This document shows positions 6,364-9,474 of a stretch of DNA of 9,474 nt, piece after piece. Both the position numbers and the translations under genes were made by a program. Under the pieces are notes generated by a model. The model made no database searches and was not told the DNA's origin. It was given only the letters and a program-made list of their open reading frames with translations. Position 1 is the stretch's first letter. Each line of letters starts with the position of its first letter. The stretch comes from Bacteroidales bacterium. Its GTDB lineage: Bacteria > Bacteroidota > Bacteroidia > Bacteroidales > UBA7960. Where the stretch lies: assembly GCA_007132865.1 (NCBI GenBank), contig SLNU01000260.1, forward strand, positions 1 to 9,474, written 5' to 3'.

Positions 6364-8127
6364 TTATGAGATGGCTTTTTTAATTTTCTGTTCGTCCTCA
6401 TCGTCGACAAACAGCACCGTGATGGCCGCCACAAAGAAAGCTAAGCCGCCCAGCACCAGGGCCCATATGGCTTGTCCGCCGGCAATTGTAGTCACGAAGA
6501 ACCCCAGCAGGCTGGCCGCCAGAATCTGGGGAATAACAATAAAGAAATTGAAGATCCCCATATAGGTCCCCATTTTATGGGCCGGCAACGAGCCCGTCAG
6601 GATGGCGTACGGCATAGACAGTATACTTGCCCAGGCCAATCCGACGCCAACCATCGACAGGATAATCAGATTCGGGTCCCCGATGAAATAAATGGAGATA
6701 AAGCCGATGCCGCCGGCTGTCAGGGCGATCATGTGCGTAATCCTGCGGTTGGTCCATTTGGCCAGGACGGGTAAAAAGAAGGCCAGCAATGCAGCAAAGC
6801 CGTTATAGGCCGCGAACGACACCCCGACCCAGTCGGCCCCCCGGTTGTATTCCTGTTGGATACGGTCGAGCGTAGTTTGGAGTCCGCCACTAATGCCCAC
6901 ACCTCTTTCCTCCCGGAAAAAGTTCACCACCCGCATGCTGGCGACCACATTCGACTGACCGGCCAGCACCTGCTCCTCGTAAGTGATCAGTTCCCGGTTC
7001 ACCCTTTCCAGGGCAGCAGTCCATTCGGCCGGCCCCATTTCCTCCAGCTGCTGCCCGATGGTTTTCATCTCCTGCACCTCCGCCGCTGAGATCCGCATAT
7101 CGTAAATATGGCTGGTCACCCCGGCCGTGGTATAGATCCACATCGCGAACAGCGCAAACCAGGAGAAAAACTGCACCACGGCAAGCTGACCCATCGTCTT
7201 TGGCATGCGATACAGGTCGTTGATCACCACGACAAAGCCGTGTTTGCCGCTTCCACCCCGGATCATCAGTCCGGTTACAAGCTGAATCAGTCCAAATATT
7301 ACCAGTCCGCCGGTCAATATATACAGCTCCGCCTCCAGCTTCAGCCAGTGCACCACCAAGGTCAGCAGTAGTCCGCCAAAAATCCAGAACGGCGCATACT
7401 TCAAAAACCTTTGGGCAGGCAGCAATTCATCCCGCTCATGTTGTCTTATATTATCATTGTCGGATCGGTTCCTTTCAAATTCTGCCAGCTGCTCGGGTGA
7501 ATATTCACGTGTTCTGATCACCGTCCACAGCACCGACAGGAAAAACACCCCTGCCCCGATGTAGAAGGCAAATTTAACCGATGGGGGAATGCGCTCTCCG
7601 GCGGCAATGTCAGCCACATTGGAAACCCCCAGCCAGTTCGTCAGTATATATGGCAGTCCGCTGGCCACAACCGCACCGACACCGATAAAGAAGCTCTGCA
7701 TGGCAAACCCCTTGGTTCGCTGCTCGGGTGGGAGCATATCTCCCACAAAGGCCCGGAACGGCTCCATGGAAACGTTGATGGAAGCATCCAGTATCCAGAG
7801 CATCCCGGCGGCCACCCACAGGAACGGGCTGTTCGGCATGATGATCAGGGCCAGAGATGCCAGTATGGCTCCTACCAGGAAGAACGGCCTGCGCCGTCCT
7901 AGACGATTCCAGGTGTTGTCACTGAGGTATCCGACTATGGGCTGAACAATCAGGCCGGTTACCGGCGCCGCGATCCAAAGAATGGGGATGGTTCCGATAT
8001 CTGCCCCCAGGCTTTCAAAGATGCGGCTGACATTGGCATTTTGAAGGGCAAAACCAAACTGAATGCCCAAAAACCCGAAACTCATGTTCCAGATTTGCCA
8101 GAAACTCAAACGAGGTTGTGTCTTCAT
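6364..8127 (-). CDS. MFS sugar transporter, SLC45/GPH-like, probably for maltose or maltooligosaccharides
   Basis: A 587-residue polytopic inner-membrane protein. Two signatures place it with SLC45/sucrose-transporter-like MFS carriers: GRRRP (77-81) in the loop between helices 2 and 3, and the N-terminal FGIQFGFALQNANVSRIF-like segment (19-37). By eye there are six N-terminal hydrophobic helices (about 9-30, 46-69, 81-97, 101-119, 140-162, 185-204), two more at about 244-262 and 266-288, then about 313-333, 434-456, 464-482, 486-510, 521-545 and 551-574. That makes about 14 rather than 12. A hydrophilic, Glu-rich stretch at 346-430, with likely helix or coiled coil, separates the helices near 313-333 and 434-456, which makes this protein longer than typical family members. 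Sugar specificity is inferred only from the downstream malQ (11 bp away). The upstream CBS gene ends 19 bp before the start. Confidence 0.9.
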   Translation of the reverse strand: MKTQPRLSFWQIWNMSFGFLGIQFGFALQNANVSRIFESLGADIGTIPILWIAAPVTGLIVQPIVGYLSDNTWNRLGRRRPFFLVGAILASLALIIMPNSPFLWVAAGMLWILDASINVSMEPFRAFVGDMLPPEQRTKGFAMQSFFIGVGAVVASGLPYILTNWLGVSNVADIAAGERIPPSVKFAFYIGAGVFFLSVLWTVIRTREYSPEQLAEFERNRSDNDNIRQHERDELLPAQRFLKYAPFWIFGGLLLTLVVHWLKLEAELYILTGGLVIFGLIQLVTGLMIRGGSGKHGFVVVINDLYRMPKTMGQLAVVQFFSWFALFAMWIYTTAGVTSHIYDMRISAAEVQEMKTIGQQLEEMGPAEWTAALERVNRELITYEEQVLAGQSNVVASMRVVNFFREERGVGISGGLQTTLDRIQQEYNRGADWVGVSFAAYNGFAALLAFFLPVLAKWTNRRITHMIALTAGGIGFISIYFIGDPNLIILSMVGVGLAWASILSMPYAILTGSLPAHKMGTYMGIFNFFIVIPQILAASLLGFFVTTIAGGQAIWALVLGGLAFFVAAITVLFVDDEDEQKIKKAIS

Positions 8128-8146
8128 CTGAAAAATTTCAAAGATA

Positions 8147-8812
8147 TTAAATATTCAGATAATTCATCAGCGAGTCAAAGCGGCTGTTGAGCAGGTCGTC
8201 CATCCTGCTTTCTTCCGAAAAGGAGGCGGTAATAACGTAATTGTAGCGATTGAATGTCTGAATGATCGGCGAAAGGTCGATTCGGTTCACCTTGATGGTA
8301 ACCTCCAGACGGGTGCTGTCGGGGAAGGCAGCGATGTAGGAACTCAGCACCTTGGCATCGTTCGACTCGACGATGCGGGCAATCTCGCTGAGGGAATATT
8401 CGTGTTCGTTCACTTCCAGAACAAGGATGCCGCCGGGCTGTCTGACCGAGGCAATCTCGCCCATCATCGCGGCAATCTTGTCAAGGGTGATGCAGCCCAG
8501 GTAATTCTCCTTGTCATCCAACACGGGCACCACGCTGAGCTTTTCGGCGGCGGCCAGCCTGATCACATCATAGAAGTGCTGTGACTGCTGCACATACGGT
8601 CTGGGGATCGGGAGGCGCTGGTGGCACAAGGGTTGCTCCAGATCATCCAGGTTCAGGACCTGCAACTCGGAGATGACCCCAAGCAGTTTGTCTCCGTTCA
8701 CGATCGGCAGATGGGACAAGCGCAGGTCGTCCATCATGCCCAGGGCAATATTTCCTGTGTCGGATGGCTTCAGCGGCATCACCAGGTCACTGAAATAGGT
8801 CTTCATCAACAT
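8147..8812 (-). CDS. CBS-domain pair protein with C-terminal ACT-like domain
   Basis: A 221-residue soluble protein. Residues about 5-60 form one CBS motif (IALGMMDDLRLSHLPIVNGDKLLGVISE) and about 70-120 a second (YDVIRLAAAEKLSVVPVLDDKENYLGCITLDKI). Residues about 128-200 (GILVLEVNEHEYSLSEIARIVESNDAKVLSSYI, then LEVTIKVNRIDLSPIIQTF) look like an ACT-like beta-alpha-beta-beta-alpha-beta domain. CBS pairs bind adenine nucleotides and ACT domains bind small metabolites, so this is probably a ligand-sensing regulatory protein of AcuB-like layout; its target is unknown. MLMK offers starts at 8812 and 8806; the first is used. The transporter begins 19 bp downstream, suggesting an operon. Related Bacteroidota proteins are often found in other contexts, so a role in sugar uptake is inference. 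Confidence 0.85.
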   Translation of the reverse strand: MLMKTYFSDLVMPLKPSDTGNIALGMMDDLRLSHLPIVNGDKLLGVISELQVLNLDDLEQPLCHQRLPIPRPYVQQSQHFYDVIRLAAAEKLSVVPVLDDKENYLGCITLDKIAAMMGEIASVRQPGGILVLEVNEHEYSLSEIARIVESNDAKVLSSYIAAFPDSTRLEVTIKVNRIDLSPIIQTFNRYNYVITASFSEESRMDDLLNSRFDSLMNYLNI

Positions 8813-8871
8813 CTTTGAACACGCTAAAATTCCAATGTGAAGTTACTGAATTTTTATAAAAAAGAATTTAT

Positions 8872-8879
8872 TACTTTTG
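8872..8879 (+). promoter_or_regulatory. Promoter -7 element for tRNA-Gly
   Basis: TACTTTTG fits the Bacteroidota TAnnTTTG -7 consensus and lies 26 bases before the mature tRNA, giving a short leader of about 20 bases. The region upstream is very AT-rich and no clean TTTG -33 element is seen at the right distance. Confidence 0.6.
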
Positions 8880-8905
8880 CTTTGACGGCCATTCACAGGC
8901 CAAAA

Positions 8906-8977
8906 GCGGGAGTAGCTCAGGGGTAGAGCATCAGCTTCCCAAGCTGAGGGTCGTGGGTTCGAATCCCATTTCCCGCT
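8906..8977 (+). tRNA. tRNA-Gly (anticodon CCC)
   Basis: A complete 72-base cloverleaf. The acceptor stem GCGGGAG (8906-8912) pairs with TTCCCGC (8970-8976), with one G-U pair and discriminator T8977. The D stem is GCTC/GAGC (8915-8918/8926-8929). The anticodon stem TCAGC/GCTGA (8931-8935/8943-8947) encloses loop TTCCCAA, with anticodon CCC at 8938-8940, which reads GGG. The T arm GTGGG/CCCAT has loop TTCGAAT (8958-8964). CCA is not encoded. U73 agrees with bacterial glycine tRNAs. Confidence 0.97.
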
Positions 8978-8982
8978 CTGAT

Positions 8983-9021
8983 AAAAAAGAACCTACAAGC
9001 ATATTTTGCAGGTTCTTTTTT
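8983..9021. terminator. Bidirectional terminator between tRNA-Gly and the receiver gene
   Basis: AAAAAAGAACCTACA (8983-8997) and TGCAGGTTCTTTTTT (9007-9021) form a hairpin with A/T tails on both sides. The single mismatch is A-C on the plus transcript and becomes a G-U pair on the minus transcript. It begins six bases after the tRNA and lies about 85 bases beyond the receiver-gene stop codon, so it can serve both converging units. Confidence 0.88.
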
Positions 9022-9104
9022 ATTAGAATTAATTGCAATGAAATTTGCAATACAAGATGGGTTGAGAAATCAACACAGGATGCCAGACTCCTTAGGTACA
9101 ATCG

Positions 9105-9474
9105 TTATGCGAAATATTTCCTTATCAATGCCAGTAAATCGTTTCCATTAATCGGTTTTGCAATATAATTGTTGCATCCCGATTCTATTGATTTTTCCCT
9201 GTCGCCCGCCAGGCCATGAGCAGTTTGTGCAATGATGATAACCTCTTTATTAAATTCCCGGATTTTCCGTGTGGCCTCGTATCCTCCCATTTCGGGCATT
9301 CGAATATCCATTAAAATCAAATCAATGTCTGGATTGGAGCGGCATTGTTCAACGGCTTCAACACCCGTCCTTGCTTTTAAAACTTCTTTACTAAACGTTT
9401 TAACTGTTTCGTCCAATAACAATTCCGAAAATTCATCATCTTCAACAATCAGCGTTTTTAGTTTTCTGACATCA
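9105..9474 (-). CDS. Receiver (REC) domain protein, C-terminal part; response regulator or hybrid histidine kinase
   Basis: The frame runs from the window edge to a TAA at 9107-9105, giving 122 residues of a complete-looking receiver domain. Visible marks: the acidic pair in LIVEDDEF, the phospho-acceptor Asp in LILMDIRMPEMGGYEA, the conserved Thr in AQTAHG, and the Lys in AKPI near the end. The sequence resembles the terminal receiver of Bacteroidota hybrid sensor kinases, and it continues in frame upstream without a Met (DVRKLKTLIVEDD). A hybrid kinase is therefore more likely than a stand-alone regulator, but the 5' part is outside the window. No output domain follows the REC domain. The stretch uses more A/T-ending codons than the other genes here. 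Confidence 0.88.
   Translation of the reverse strand, partial: DVRKLKTLIVEDDEFSELLLDETVKTFSKEVLKARTGVEAVEQCRSNPDIDLILMDIRMPEMGGYEATRKIREFNKEVIIIAQTAHGLAGDREKSIESGCNNYIAKPINGNDLLALIRKYFA

Noticed and set aside
8139..8146. TATCTTTG on the minus strand just before the transporter, a TAnnTTTG match
   Set aside because: No TTTG -33 element is seen at the right distance and transcription would begin almost at the ATG; the tight spacing to the CBS gene makes read-through more likely.
9032..9051. Perfect 7-bp inverted repeat ATTGCAA/TTGCAAT between the terminator and the receiver gene
   Set aside because: Short, AT-rich, no T tract after it; nothing supports a function.
9285..9293. TCCCATTTC shared with the 3' end of tRNA-Gly, a possible attachment-site remnant
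   Set aside because: Only nine bases, inside the conserved receiver coding sequence; chance match.

Overview
The window looks like a piece of a Bacteroidota chromosome, probably from the Bacteroidales/Marinilabiliales side. Three things suggest this. Clear Shine-Dalgarno sequences are absent before the starts. Several intergenic regions carry the Bacteroidota housekeeping promoter pattern (TTTG, a spacer, then TAnnTTTG). The protein families also fit: an Ig-like (Big_5) lipoprotein, a short NodB deacetylase, a CBS+ACT-like protein, and an Mce/acyl-CoA carboxylase pair. All protein genes lie on the minus strand; the only plus-strand gene is a tRNA-Gly.

In minus-strand (transcription) order from the right edge: (i) 9474-9105, the 3' end of a receiver-domain protein (response regulator or hybrid histidine kinase), open at the window edge. 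(ii) 8906-8977, tRNA-Gly(CCC) on the plus strand, converging on the receiver gene across a bidirectional terminator at 8983-9021. (iii) 8812-4865, a tight three-gene unit: CBS-domain protein, MFS (SLC45/GPH-like) sugar transporter and 4-alpha-glucanotransferase MalQ, with gaps of 19 and 11 bp, ending in a strong terminator at 4696-4742. This reads as an alpha-glucan/maltooligosaccharide uptake and processing operon with an attached putative ligand-sensing protein. (iv) 4551-4267, a one-gene unit for a small secreted protein of unknown function, with its own promoter (possibly sigma-54 type) and its own terminator (4151-4185). (v) 4047-1530, a NodB polysaccharide deacetylase followed by a large Big_5 lipoprotein, both envelope-associated. 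(vi) 1427 to the left edge, methylmalonyl-CoA epimerase followed by the carboxyltransferase (beta) subunit of a propionyl-CoA carboxylase/methylmalonyl-CoA decarboxylase, driven by a textbook Bacteroidota promoter. These two act on neighbouring steps of the propionyl-CoA/methylmalonyl-CoA/succinyl-CoA route.

The only stretch over 300 bases without a protein gene is 4552-4864. It holds the small-protein promoter, the malQ terminator and a pair of 21-bp-period direct repeats.

Most of the window is ordinary core and accessory metabolism. I did not find a convincing new multi-gene system. The spots most worth a second look are the sigma-54-like small secreted protein unit, the 24-bp in-frame duplication in the lipoprotein signal peptide, the large insertion in the sugar transporter, the CBS protein in the glucan operon, and the composition change beyond the tRNA.
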